From JAHDCJ01 sp039028895 (GTDB lineage: Bacteria; Bacteroidota; Bacteroidia; Chitinophagales; Saprospiraceae), in contig JBCCHF010000012.1 of NCBI GenBank assembly GCA_039028895.1, positions 62,001 through 126,000 of the forward strand: DNA of 64,000 nt, given 5' to 3'. Made by a program: the position numbers and the translations under genes. Below, piece by piece: positions 1 to 9,173 of the stretch (its first letter is position 1; every line of letters starts with the position of its first letter). The notes beneath the pieces were generated by a model. It did no database searches, was not told the origin of the DNA, and saw nothing but the letters and a program-made list of their open reading frames with translations.

Positions 1-676
1 CGGCTAATCTTCGAATTGTCGTATAGACTTCCAGGATGTTATTGCCATCTACCTGAATGGCTTCCATACCATAACCTGCGCCTTTATCCATCAGAGCGGC
101 ACACTTAAATTGCTCACTTGTTGGAGTTGACAATCCGTATCCGTTATTTTCGATGATAAAAAGCACCGGCAGGTTCCATACTGCAGCGACATTAAGTGCT
201 TCATGGAACTCACCTTCCGAGGTGCCGCCTTCCCCAGAAAAAGCAGCAACAACTTTCTTGTCGCCTGACAATAAGTGCGCAAGCCCAACCCCTCCGGCCA
301 ACGACAACTGCGGGCCAAGATGAGAGATCATCCCGACGATATTAAATTCCTTGGCACCAAAGTGAAAAGAACGGTCTCTGCCCTGAGTAAACCCTGGCAT
401 TTTGCCTTGCCATTGACAAAAAAGACGGTGTAAAGGAATATTTCTTGTCGTAAAAACACCCAGATTCCTATGCATAGGAAAGATAAATTCATCTTCCGTA
501 AGTGCAGAAGTAACCCCAACTGAAATTGCTTCCTGTCCAATTCCAGAAAACCATTTGGAGATTTTTCCCTGGCGCAGGAGAACCAACATTTTTTCCTCAA
601 TCATTCTAGGCTTTAGCAATCTTTTGTACAATAGTTGCAAAAGTGGCTTGCGAATACCTTTCCGATCAAATTTCAT
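1..676 (-). CDS. 2-oxoacid dehydrogenase E1 component, alpha part (3' end off window)
   Basis: Thiamine-diphosphate E1 of a pyruvate or branched-chain 2-oxoacid dehydrogenase complex; it decarboxylates the 2-oxoacid and passes the acyl group to lipoyl-E2. An uninterrupted frame begins at ATG 674-676 and runs off the left edge, so 225 codons are seen. The N-terminus carries PRMIEEKMLVLLRQGKISKW, typical of E1 alpha. The thiamine-binding motif is visible as SGEGGTSEGEFHEALN followed about 16 residues later by FIIENNGYG. A later ATG at 602-604 exists but would cut off the conserved 24-residue lead. A TACGTTTG promoter lies about 30 bp upstream on the same strand. Many Bacteroidota encode fused alpha-beta E1 proteins; whether this one is fused, and its substrate, cannot be told from the part in view. 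Confidence 0.88.
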   Translation of the reverse strand, partial: MKFDRKGIRKPLLQLLYKRLLKPRMIEEKMLVLLRQGKISKWFSGIGQEAISVGVTSALTEDEFIFPMHRNLGVFTTRNIPLHRLFCQWQGKMPGFTQGRDRSFHFGAKEFNIVGMISHLGPQLSLAGGVGLAHLLSGDKKVVAAFSGEGGTSEGEFHEALNVAAVWNLPVLFIIENNGYGLSTPTSEQFKCAALMDKGAGYGMEAIQVDGNNILEVYTTIRRLA

Positions 677-704
677 AAGTCTTCATTTCTGTCAGAAATC
701 AATG

Positions 705-712
705 CAAACGTA
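705..712 (-). promoter_or_regulatory. -7 promoter element TACGTTTG for the E1 gene
   Basis: On the minus strand this reads TACGTTTG, a full match to the Bacteroidota -7 consensus TAnnTTTG. It lies 28 bp before the E1 start at 676. I see no clear -33 TTTG at the usual 19-21 bp spacing, so the call rests on the -7 element and position alone. Confidence 0.5.
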
Positions 713-898
713 CTAAACTTATTTCACTATATTTATCACCCTGAAATTAGGAGTCAATTTCGCATTGTAGATGCAACCTTTTCAGGGTTAGAATTAATCT
801 TTTTTATATCCATTCTTGTCTGCATGTTTCGGGCAACTTAAGCTCTTTTTCTTCGTTATTTTGTAAAGGCATTTCAGGATGCTAAAACATGAACCCAA

Positions 899-3800
899 AT
901 GCTTCGCCTAGGAAAGAGCGTTCTATTCACACTATTTATGGCTATATCGATGTCTGCCTGGTCGCAGGGCCAGTACGACGTGCAGGTCGTGATAACCAGT
1001 ATAGACTGTGCCAACCTGGAGCTCTGTGCGGAGATCCAGATAAAAGCAACCAGCTCTACGACTAACTTCAATGTAGCAGATCAGAATTACCGCTTTACCT
1101 TCTCCTCCAACCTCGCCAACCCTACTATTGATGCAGAGCTTACCATAAGTGGATTCGCCGTCTCAGGTCCATTTGTAAGTCTTTACGACCCACACACCTT
1201 AACCGGATCGAGTGGGAATCTATTGTCTTATAATGTTATCCTCGCAGGTGGCGATGGATACTTCCTGGATGAAAATACTTGGGTATCAGTTGGCAGAGTT
1301 TGCTTTGACATTATCGACACCAATGGTTGTTTCAGCTTCGACTGGAATGAACCTGGGATTGACTTTCCACCAGTCATCATTGTTGGCAAAGACATGAACG
1401 TTCTGTTTGGGGCCACTCCAGGTAATTTTATAGATGATTCACAAAGTTGCAGCGGTGTACAATGCAGTGATCCACCTATGGCTGAAGACGATAGCTTCGT
1501 TACCAACCAGGACACCCCGCTTAATGGTGACATGTCATTAAACGACGTGGAGCCTGATGGTGATATGCTCCACTATACAACCAACCCGGTTGTACCGCCT
1601 TTAAACGGGAATGTTATTATTTCTGCAGACGGCACCTTTACTTATACACCAAACCTTGGTTTTATCGGACTTGATTCTTTTATGTATGAAGTGTGTGATC
1701 CTGATATGCCTCCGCAATGCGATACTGCGACTGTAGTCATTGATGTAAGCGACTGTAATAGTCTTCCAGGATTGACTTTTAATGCTGACCCTTGTAACCA
1801 GATCGTCACTATTACTGCTAACGACGTTGGGGCCGGAGCGACTTACACCTGGGGCTTTGGACCAGGAACCATGCCGGCTACAGCCACTGGTCTCGGCCCT
1901 CATATTGTCGAGTTCCCTGTTTCCGGAATACAAAACGTAGAACTAACTGTCGACTTTAATGGCTGTAACGTCACGGGGTCATTATCTGTAACTGTTACAG
2001 ATGCTATAACTACAGCTCCTTTGATCGTTAATGAAAGTTGCTTTATTGCAAATGACGGCTCCGCTAATCTAAATGTTACTGGTGGCCTGTCTCCTTACAC
2101 CTTCATTTGGAATGACGGGCAAACAACTGAAATAGCTACAGGCCTTGAAGCCGGGGTTTATACCACCATCATCCAGGATGCTAATGGCTGTTTTGCAACA
2201 GAAATGATTACTATTACAGAACCTCCTGAAATACTGGCCGCTGCCTCTGAGATCGCTTCAATTCTTTGCGGGGGCACAGCTACCGGACAGGCCTTTGCAG
2301 TAGGTGCAGGTGGCATTTCTCCACTTAGTTTTGAATGGGATAATGGTGAAACTACCCAGCTAGCTACCATGTTGGCCGCGGGGTCCCATACAGTAACCGT
2401 TTCAGACAATATTGGATGTTCTATAGAAACATTTGTAATAATTACAGAAAATCCACCAATCACTGCAGCAACTTCGGAAATGCAAAGTGTTAGCTGTTTT
2501 GGTCTTAACGATGGCATTGCCTCGGTTACAGGTGGTGGTGGAATTGCACCTTTAACCTACCTATGGTCAAATGGCAGTACAGAAACTACAGCTTCCATGC
2601 TTTCCAGTGGCACACATACCGTCACAATAACAGATAATATCGGCTGCTCCACAACCGCAGATATCATGATCACTGAGCCAGCTCTGCTCACCGCTTCCGC
2701 AACCGAAGATCAGGCAGTCAGTTGCAATGGAGCATCTGACGGACAGGCAACTGCTTCACCCGTTGGCGGAATTATGCCTTACACCTACGAATGGGACAAT
2801 GGTAACACCCTTGCCTCTCCGGATGACCTTTCTGCAGGACTGCATGAGCTCACCATTACTGACAATAATGGTTGTACTACCACTGCATCTGTAACTATCA
2901 GCGAACCCTCAATACTTAGTGCTTCTGCATCTCAGGACATGGAAGTAAATTGCAATGGTGGAAGTGACGGTCAAGCTACTGTATCCGTCAACGGAGGCAC
3001 CTCACCTTATACCTTTTTGTGGGATAATGGTGAAACGAATGCTACAGCTACCAGCCTGAATGCCGGTATAACCGCGATAACGATAACTGATTTAAATGGT
3101 TGTGCAGAAACTACTTCATTGACCATATCAGAACCACCAGTGCTTTCCCTTATGGGAATGGAAAATTCGCCAGTTAGTTGTGATGGTGGAAACGATGGTT
3201 CTGCCAGTATTATGGTAGCGGGAGGCACTATGCCATATACTTACCTTTGGGAAAATGGGGTTACTGATATCTCTGCTACAAATCTTACAACCGGAACCCA
3301 TGGGTTCACGGTAACGGATGTTAATGCCTGTTCAGCTACATCGCAAGTGACTTTAACCCAACTTCCAACCCTGTCTATCAGCCATTCCGTTACCCAAAAC
3401 GTACTATGCGGTGGAGAAAGTACAGGTATCCTTGAGTTGACAATAGATGGTGGTACTTCGCCATACACCTATACCTGGGCGGGTACATCCTCAGGAACGA
3501 CCGTGGCTTTAACACCGGGAACTTTTTCCATCGACAATTTACCTACTGGCAGTTATGACATCAATGTTGTTGACGCGAACAATTGTCTTGCAAACATTAT
3601 GAGCATTCTGGTAACAGAACCAATGGCTCTTAGTGTCAATTTGGACAATTCCACGCCCTCAAGTTGTTCTTTATGCAATGCTACAGCAGAAGTTTCCGGA
3701 TCTGGTGGATCAGCGCCATACGCCTTCCAATGGGAAAATGGCAATACTTCAGATACACCATCCGGACTTTGCCCCGGCTTCAATGACATCACTATAACAG

Positions 3801-6800
3801 ACAATAATGGCTGCACTTCAACAGCATCGTTTGTTATCCCTTCTATTACTGATTTAACGATTGATAATTTCACGGTTACGTCTGTTTCATGCTTTGGCGG
3901 CAGTGATGGAGGGATTATCCTGGAAGTTTCTAATGGGACATACCCTTATACTTACCAATGGGGAAATGGCATTTTGGATACCGACTCAATTATTACAAAT
4001 ATTTCAGCAGGAATGTACCAGGTTACTGTAATCGACCAATTGGGATGTCCTGTAGTTGAGAGTATTTCAATAACAGAACCTTCTGTCCTCACAACCAATA
4101 TCGTTCAGGATATTGCGTTAGATTGCTTTGGCGACAGCAATGCCGCTGCCACAGCTTCCGGAATGGGCGGTACAGCACCTTATTCGTTCCAATGGGACTC
4201 CAATACAGGAGATCAGACTACAGCCCAGGCAACCGGGCTTTCTGCTATGACATATTCCGTAACGATTACTGACACTAACAGTTGTATGTCAACTGCAATG
4301 ATTAACATCGACGAGCCGGATGCACTTACCCTTGCGGCCATGGTAATTCAGGATGTAAGTTGCAACGGACTTTCCGATGGCCTGGCAATTGCAACTCCAG
4401 GAGGCGGAACAATGCCCTATACCTTCCTTTGGGATAACGGAGAATCGGATGCCACAGCGACCAACCTTGATGCAGCAATTCACAGTGTTTCGGTGTCGGA
4501 TATGAATGGTTGCATGATTGCCACCACTGTCGATATTCCCGAACCGCCATCCCTTGGACTTAGCATCTCGCTCAACCAGGATGTATCTTGTTTTGACGGC
4601 ATGGACGGCAGTCTTACAGCCACCCCCTCTGGAGGAACTCCTGCATTCACCTTTTTATGGGAAAATGGCGAAACTGATGCAACGGCAACAGGGCTTTTTA
4701 CCGGTTTACACCAAATAACAGTGACTGATGCCAATGGATGCGAAATAACGGGTGCATCCAATATTGGAGGACCAGCAGATGCAATCACAGTTTCTACTGT
4801 AGTTGATCAGGCTATCAGCTGCTTTGGCGCCAATGACGGCATAGCTACTATAACTCCGATGGGTGGCACTCCTGCCTATACATTTGAATGGGGAAATGGT
4901 GCCACTGAAATGTCTGCTTCGGGTCTGGGTCCGGGACTACAAAGTATAACCATTACCGACGCAAATAATTGTACAACGACAACCAGTGTAGATATCATTG
5001 AACCAATGGCATTAACGCTTAATGTCATTGCCGACACCAATGTAGCATGCTTCGGAGAAGCAACCGGTATCGCCTCTGCCACTCTTTCCGGAGGAATGCC
5101 TCCATATACATTTATTTGGGCAAATGGATCTACCGAAAGTACCGCGACTGCATTAAATGCAGGATCACATAGTGTCACAGGAACAGATGCCAATGGCTGC
5201 ACAACAGCAGAGTTTGTACTAATTTCTGAACCAGCAAGTGCTCTATCAGTAACCGTCGGAAATATCCAGAATGTCAATTGTTTTGGTGAAGATTCTGGAA
5301 GCGCGACAGCCATACCCACAGGTGGGGTGCCTCCATACACCTTTGTATGGGACAATGGTTCAACTGAGGCTGCAGCTACCAGTCTTCTTTCCGGAATTCA
5401 TGTGGTTACAGTATCGGATAACAACGGGTGTGAAGCCACAAACTCGGTTTTCATAATGGAGCCATTATCAATGGTACTCGGCTTTTCGATTAATCAAAAT
5501 ATTTCCTGTGTCGGAGGTGATGACGGCAGCATAACAGCTTCCCCGGCAGGCGGTACTCCTGGCTATACCTTCCTTTGGGATAATGGTGAAACAGATGCTA
5601 CCGCCACAAACCTCGTATCTGGCAGCCATAGCATAACTGTAACTGATGCTAATGGCTGTGTTATCACAGGTAGCCAGATAGTCAGCCAACCTGCAAATCC
5701 ACTGGAAGGTTTAATTGCGATAGATGATCCTGTCTCTTGCACCGGAGCTTCTGATGCCGTGGCAACAGTCTCAGGAAATGGAGGGACTCCCGGTTATTCC
5801 TATATCTGGGACAATGGATCAACTGAGGCTAGTGTTAATACCTTGTCCTCTGGCACTCATCTCGTTACGATAACGGATGCTAATGGTTGTGAAGCGACTA
5901 CGTCAATTACTATCACTGATCCTCCCCAGTTCAACATCTCTACTGCTGTTATCCAGGATGTGGCCTGTTTCGGCGAATCGACTGGTGTAGCTACTGTTAC
6001 TCCAATGGGCGGAACGCCTGATTATTCCTTCGACTGGGATAATGGTGCTACCGATGCAACCATAACTGACTTAACCGCTGCCAATTACGTAGTTACTGTT
6101 ACAGATTCAAATGGGTGCATTTCAATCGGTTCAGTTACCATAAATGAACCTGCTGCTGCGCTTACAGCAATTATCACGGTGATCTCAAATGTCAATTGTT
6201 TTGGTGAGTTAAATGGAATTGCTGAAGCATCTCCTGCCGGGGGGACTCCTGGATATACCTTTTTATGGTCAAATGGTGAGACTAACGCCATTGCCACCAG
6301 TTTAAATGCAGGTCCTCATTCTGTCACCTTAACTGATGCCAACAGCTGCGAAACAACAGCCTCGATCACAATAACTCAACCTTTCCAGGAGCTATCCGCC
6401 CAAACCTCGCTTGATCAATCTGTTAGTTGTTTTGGCGGATCCAATGGCGAAGGCTCGGTTTCGGCAAATGGCGGTACTCCTCCTTACGATTACCTTTGGA
6501 GTTCGGGAGAAACCACTCAATCTGCTACCGCATTAGCTGCAGGCTTAAATACAATAACCGTGACAGACCAAAATGGCTGCGAGGTGACTGCTTCACTTGA
6601 TGCTGGCAACCCCGATCCGTTGATGACCAATGATGTCATTGAGACACCTGTAAGCTGTTTCGGCGAAAATGATGGTAGTGCTACAGTTGTACTCACCGGA
6701 GGCAATGCACCATTTACTTTCCAATGGAGCGATGGCCAAACCGGGGAAACAGCTATCGGCCTTTCCCCCGGTAATTATCTACTAACCGTTACCGATATTA

Positions 6801-7846
6801 ATGGGTGCATGCTTACTGATATTTCTGCAACAATCACCGAACCGATAGAACCTTTGTCGGTATCCCTTTCGGGAAATAACGTCACTTGCTGGAATGGTAA
6901 TGACGGAAGCATTTTGGCATCGGCAACTGGTGGTACACCGGGCTATTCATTCTCATGGAATAATGGAGCTACTGACTCCCTCGCTACTGACCTCGATGCA
7001 GGTACATACACCGTAACGGTAACCGATGCCAATGGTTGCCTTGTTATTGAATCCCTGTCTCTGAATCAACCTGACCCTATCATTGCACAGATTTCCTCTA
7101 TGCCAGCGATTTGTTTTGGCGATGCGAATGGGATCATTTCAATTGACACTGTCTTTGGTGGCAATGGACCATATATCTATTCATTGGATGGTATCAATTT
7201 CCAGGCAGACTCCCTTTTTTCCGGTGTACCGGGAGGTAATTACCAGGTAACTATTCAGGATATCAATGGCTGTGAACTTGTCCAACAAACAACCGTCAGT
7301 CAATCTCCTGAACTGATAGTTAATCTTGGCGCTGACCTGACTATTGAACTGGGCGATAGTTTACAGCTTTTCCCTGAAGTTAACTCAAGTGACTCGTTGT
7401 CTTACTTTTGGGATCCCTTAAATTTTCTCAACTGCTTCGATTGTCCGAATCCGGTTATCAGACCGGTGGATGACATCATGTACACCCTCACCATCACTGA
7501 TCAAAACGGTTGTACTGCATCAGACGATATTTTTATCGACGTTGACAAAAATCGAAACGTCTATATCCCCAACGCTTTCTCCCCGAATGACGATGGCATC
7601 AACGATATTTTCGTGATCTATGCAGGAAAAGGGGTTTCGAACATCCGCACATTCATCATTTACGATCGTTGGGGTGAACAAGTCTTTCTGGCTACAAATT
7701 TCAATCCGGGCAACACTAATTTCGGTTGGGACGGCAAACTCAAAGGAAAAAGTCTCAATCCCGCAGTTTTTATCTTCTACGCAGAAGTGGAATTCGATGA
7801 TGGCGTGGTTATTCCGTATAAAGGAGATCTGACGTTACTTAGGTAG
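899..7846 (+). CDS. Giant SprB-repeat adhesin with type-B T9SS (gliding-associated) C-terminal domain
   Basis: Cell-surface protein of 2315 residues. Order: signal peptide (1-23, ending SMSAWSQ), an N-terminal beta domain to about 180, a cadherin-like Ig domain (about 191-284, with the typical AEDDSF...D.DGD...ADGTFTYTP pattern), a PKD-like stretch, then about 23 consecutive SprB-type repeats (about 370-2135). Each repeat is about 75 residues with the pattern VSCFG..DG.A.....GGT.PYTFLWDNG...ATA..L.AG.H.VTVTDANGC. The end (about 2220-2315) is a gliding-motility-associated domain beginning YIPNAFSPNDDGIND, which is the type-B sorting signal for T9SS export. Repeats are diverged at the DNA level. 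In Flavobacterium, SprB is the mobile gliding adhesin; here motility is only inferred. Each repeat keeps two cysteines, probably a disulfide. Confidence 0.9.
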   Translation: MLRLGKSVLFTLFMAISMSAWSQGQYDVQVVITSIDCANLELCAEIQIKATSSTTNFNVADQNYRFTFSSNLANPTIDAELTISGFAVSGPFVSLYDPHTLTGSSGNLLSYNVILAGGDGYFLDENTWVSVGRVCFDIIDTNGCFSFDWNEPGIDFPPVIIVGKDMNVLFGATPGNFIDDSQSCSGVQCSDPPMAEDDSFVTNQDTPLNGDMSLNDVEPDGDMLHYTTNPVVPPLNGNVIISADGTFTYTPNLGFIGLDSFMYEVCDPDMPPQCDTATVVIDVSDCNSLPGLTFNADPCNQIVTITANDVGAGATYTWGFGPGTMPATATGLGPHIVEFPVSGIQNVELTVDFNGCNVTGSLSVTVTDAITTAPLIVNESCFIANDGSANLNVTGGLSPYTFIWNDGQTTEIATGLEAGVYTTIIQDANGCFATEMITITEPPEILAAASEIASILCGGTATGQAFAVGAGGISPLSFEWDNGETTQLATMLAAGSHTVTVSDNIGCSIETFVIITENPPITAATSEMQSVSCFGLNDGIASVTGGGGIAPLTYLWSNGSTETTASMLSSGTHTVTITDNIGCSTTADIMITEPALLTASATEDQAVSCNGASDGQATASPVGGIMPYTYEWDNGNTLASPDDLSAGLHELTITDNNGCTTTASVTISEPSILSASASQDMEVNCNGGSDGQATVSVNGGTSPYTFLWDNGETNATATSLNAGITAITITDLNGCAETTSLTISEPPVLSLMGMENSPVSCDGGNDGSASIMVAGGTMPYTYLWENGVTDISATNLTTGTHGFTVTDVNACSATSQVTLTQLPTLSISHSVTQNVLCGGESTGILELTIDGGTSPYTYTWAGTSSGTTVALTPGTFSIDNLPTGSYDINVVDANNCLANIMSILVTEPMALSVNLDNSTPSSCSLCNATAEVSGSGGSAPYAFQWENGNTSDTPSGLCPGFNDITITDNNGCTSTASFVIPSITDLTIDNFTVTSVSCFGGSDGGIILEVSNGTYPYTYQWGNGILDTDSIITNISAGMYQVTVIDQLGCPVVESISITEPSVLTTNIVQDIALDCFGDSNAAATASGMGGTAPYSFQWDSNTGDQTTAQATGLSAMTYSVTITDTNSCMSTAMINIDEPDALTLAAMVIQDVSCNGLSDGLAIATPGGGTMPYTFLWDNGESDATATNLDAAIHSVSVSDMNGCMIATTVDIPEPPSLGLSISLNQDVSCFDGMDGSLTATPSGGTPAFTFLWENGETDATATGLFTGLHQITVTDANGCEITGASNIGGPADAITVSTVVDQAISCFGANDGIATITPMGGTPAYTFEWGNGATEMSASGLGPGLQSITITDANNCTTTTSVDIIEPMALTLNVIADTNVACFGEATGIASATLSGGMPPYTFIWANGSTESTATALNAGSHSVTGTDANGCTTAEFVLISEPASALSVTVGNIQNVNCFGEDSGSATAIPTGGVPPYTFVWDNGSTEAAATSLLSGIHVVTVSDNNGCEATNSVFIMEPLSMVLGFSINQNISCVGGDDGSITASPAGGTPGYTFLWDNGETDATATNLVSGSHSITVTDANGCVITGSQIVSQPANPLEGLIAIDDPVSCTGASDAVATVSGNGGTPGYSYIWDNGSTEASVNTLSSGTHLVTITDANGCEATTSITITDPPQFNISTAVIQDVACFGESTGVATVTPMGGTPDYSFDWDNGATDATITDLTAANYVVTVTDSNGCISIGSVTINEPAAALTAIITVISNVNCFGELNGIAEASPAGGTPGYTFLWSNGETNAIATSLNAGPHSVTLTDANSCETTASITITQPFQELSAQTSLDQSVSCFGGSNGEGSVSANGGTPPYDYLWSSGETTQSATALAAGLNTITVTDQNGCEVTASLDAGNPDPLMTNDVIETPVSCFGENDGSATVVLTGGNAPFTFQWSDGQTGETAIGLSPGNYLLTVTDINGCMLTDISATITEPIEPLSVSLSGNNVTCWNGNDGSILASATGGTPGYSFSWNNGATDSLATDLDAGTYTVTVTDANGCLVIESLSLNQPDPIIAQISSMPAICFGDANGIISIDTVFGGNGPYIYSLDGINFQADSLFSGVPGGNYQVTIQDINGCELVQQTTVSQSPELIVNLGADLTIELGDSLQLFPEVNSSDSLSYFWDPLNFLNCFDCPNPVIRPVDDIMYTLTITDQNGCTASDDIFIDVDKNRNVYIPNAFSPNDDGINDIFVIYAGKGVSNIRTFIIYDRWGEQVFLATNFNPGNTNFGWDGKLKGKSLNPAVFIFYAEVEFDDGVVIPYKGDLTLLR
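2010..7310 (+). repeat. Array of about 23 SprB-type coding repeats (about 228 bp each)
   Basis: In-frame tandem repeats inside the giant adhesin gene. Each unit codes for about 75-77 residues opening with a Cys-Phe-Gly or Cys-Asn-Gly motif and closing near Asn-Gly-Cys...Glu-Pro. Amino-acid conservation is clear, but nucleotide identity is low enough that the array looks old rather than freshly expanded. Unit 7 carries an insertion and the final unit near 7085-7310 is the most divergent. Confidence 0.85.
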
Positions 7847-7901
7847 TTGACAGTTGAAATAGGAAGGTTTTTTATTTCAAAAAAAATAGAAAAATCCTGG
7901 C

Positions 7902-7909
7902 TATTTTTG
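7902..7909 (+). promoter_or_regulatory. -7 element TATTTTTG immediately before the M16 peptidase start
   Basis: TATTTTTG fits TAnnTTTG. Only four bases separate its final G from the ATG at 7914, so a transcript from it would begin at or within a base or two of the start codon and have no leader. The same element with the same spacing precedes rlmB at 17405-17412. Confidence 0.45.
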
Positions 7910-7913
7910 CGCT

Positions 7914-9149
7914 ATGATTGAGTTTTCAAGGCACACTTTGGATAATGGATTGCGGATAATCGTGCATGAGGATGATAGTACGCCATTGGCTGCAGTGAAT
8001 ATACTGTACAATGTCGGAGCGAGAAATGAAAGACCGGAGAAAACCGGATTCGCTCACCTGTTTGAACATCTGATGTTTGGTGGCTCGGAGAATGTCCCTT
8101 CTTATGATGAGCCATTACAATGGGCTGGCGGTGAGAGTAATGCATTTACCAATAACGACATCACGAACTATTATAACATCGTACCTTCCGGAAACCTGGA
8201 AACTGCTTTTTGGCTCGAATCGGACCGAATGATGAGTCTCAACTTCAACAACCGTTCACTTGATGTACAGCGGAAAGTCGTTGTTGAAGAATTTAAAGAG
8301 AACTACCTCAACCAGCCTTATGGAGATGCCTGGCATAACATCAGTGATTTGGCCTTTAAGGTTCATCCCTACCGTTGGCCAACCATCGGGCTTACTCCAG
8401 ACCATGTTGAAAATGCCAGCCTGGACGATGTAAAAGCCTTTTTCTTCAAGTTCTATCGGCCCAATAATGCCATTTTGGTGGTAACAGGAAATGTAAAAAC
8501 CGAAGAGGTGATACAACTTGCCGAAAAGTGGTTTGGAGAGATTCCTCGTGGTGTAGCTATTGACCCGAATATTCCGGTTGAACCGGAACAAAAAGAAAAA
8601 CACGAACGTCGACTCAAGACCTCTGTGCCTTTAGATGCCATGTTTCTGGCATTCCACATGCCTGCTCGCATCGACCCGAAGTTTTACTACTGCGACTTGT
8701 TGACTGACATACTTGCTACTGGAAACTCCTCAAGATTGTACAGAAGACTATTAATGGAACAACAGTTGTTTTCTGAGGTAGATGCTTACGTGACCGGGAG
8801 CATTGATCCAGGACTATTAATTATCGAAGGCAAACCATCCCAAGGGGTCTCTCTTGAAGAAGCAGAAGCAGCAGTCTGGAAAGAACTGGAAGAATTGATC
8901 GACACCCCCATTCCAGATCAGGAGCTACAAAAGATTAAAAATAAGGTCGAGAGTACATTGATCTTTTCCGAAGCCAGCGTACTCAATAAAGCCATTAACC
9001 TTGCCTTCTTTGAACTATTGGGCGATGCAGATATCATCAACCGTGAACCAGAATATTATCGTACCATCACAAGTATCGACCTACAAAAACAGGCTAAAGA
9101 AACCTTCAGGATCGAAAACTGCTCAAGGCTCTATTATGAAGCCGTTTGA
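7914..9149 (+). CDS. M16 family zinc peptidase (insulinase/processing-peptidase type)
   Basis: Predicted metallopeptidase of 411 residues made of the two half-domains of one M16 unit. The inverted zinc motif HxxEH is at 48-52 (HLFEH, followed by LMFGG), and the downstream metal ligand lies in VVVEEFKENYLNQPYGD near residue 125. The usual second-half features follow (LDAMFLAFHMP, then an R/Y-containing segment near SSRLYRRLLMEQQ). There is no signal peptide, so it is probably cytoplasmic or exported by another route; many Bacteroidota have two such genes in tandem, but here only one is present. The family degrades peptides or processes targeting sequences; the substrate is unknown. Confidence 0.87.
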   Translation: MIEFSRHTLDNGLRIIVHEDDSTPLAAVNILYNVGARNERPEKTGFAHLFEHLMFGGSENVPSYDEPLQWAGGESNAFTNNDITNYYNIVPSGNLETAFWLESDRMMSLNFNNRSLDVQRKVVVEEFKENYLNQPYGDAWHNISDLAFKVHPYRWPTIGLTPDHVENASLDDVKAFFFKFYRPNNAILVVTGNVKTEEVIQLAEKWFGEIPRGVAIDPNIPVEPEQKEKHERRLKTSVPLDAMFLAFHMPARIDPKFYYCDLLTDILATGNSSRLYRRLLMEQQLFSEVDAYVTGSIDPGLLIIEGKPSQGVSLEEAEAAVWKELEELIDTPIPDQELQKIKNKVESTLIFSEASVLNKAINLAFFELLGDADIINREPEYYRTITSIDLQKQAKETFRIENCSRLYYEAV

Positions 9150-9173
9150 TCAATAATCCTTTCTTCCCCGAAC

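Noticed and set aside
635..841. Open frame of 68 codons on the plus strand left of the adhesin
   Set aside because: Its start lies inside the E1 gene on the other strand; the sequence has no domain, and the region is the divergent promoter gap.
4876..5355. 159-codon open frame antisense to the adhesin
   Set aside because: It mirrors the regular codon pattern of the repeats on the other strand; similar antisense frames recur across the array.
2010..7310. Repeat array considered as a CRISPR
   Set aside because: Units are about 228 bp, in frame, diverged, and code for SprB repeats; no short identical repeats with unique spacers.
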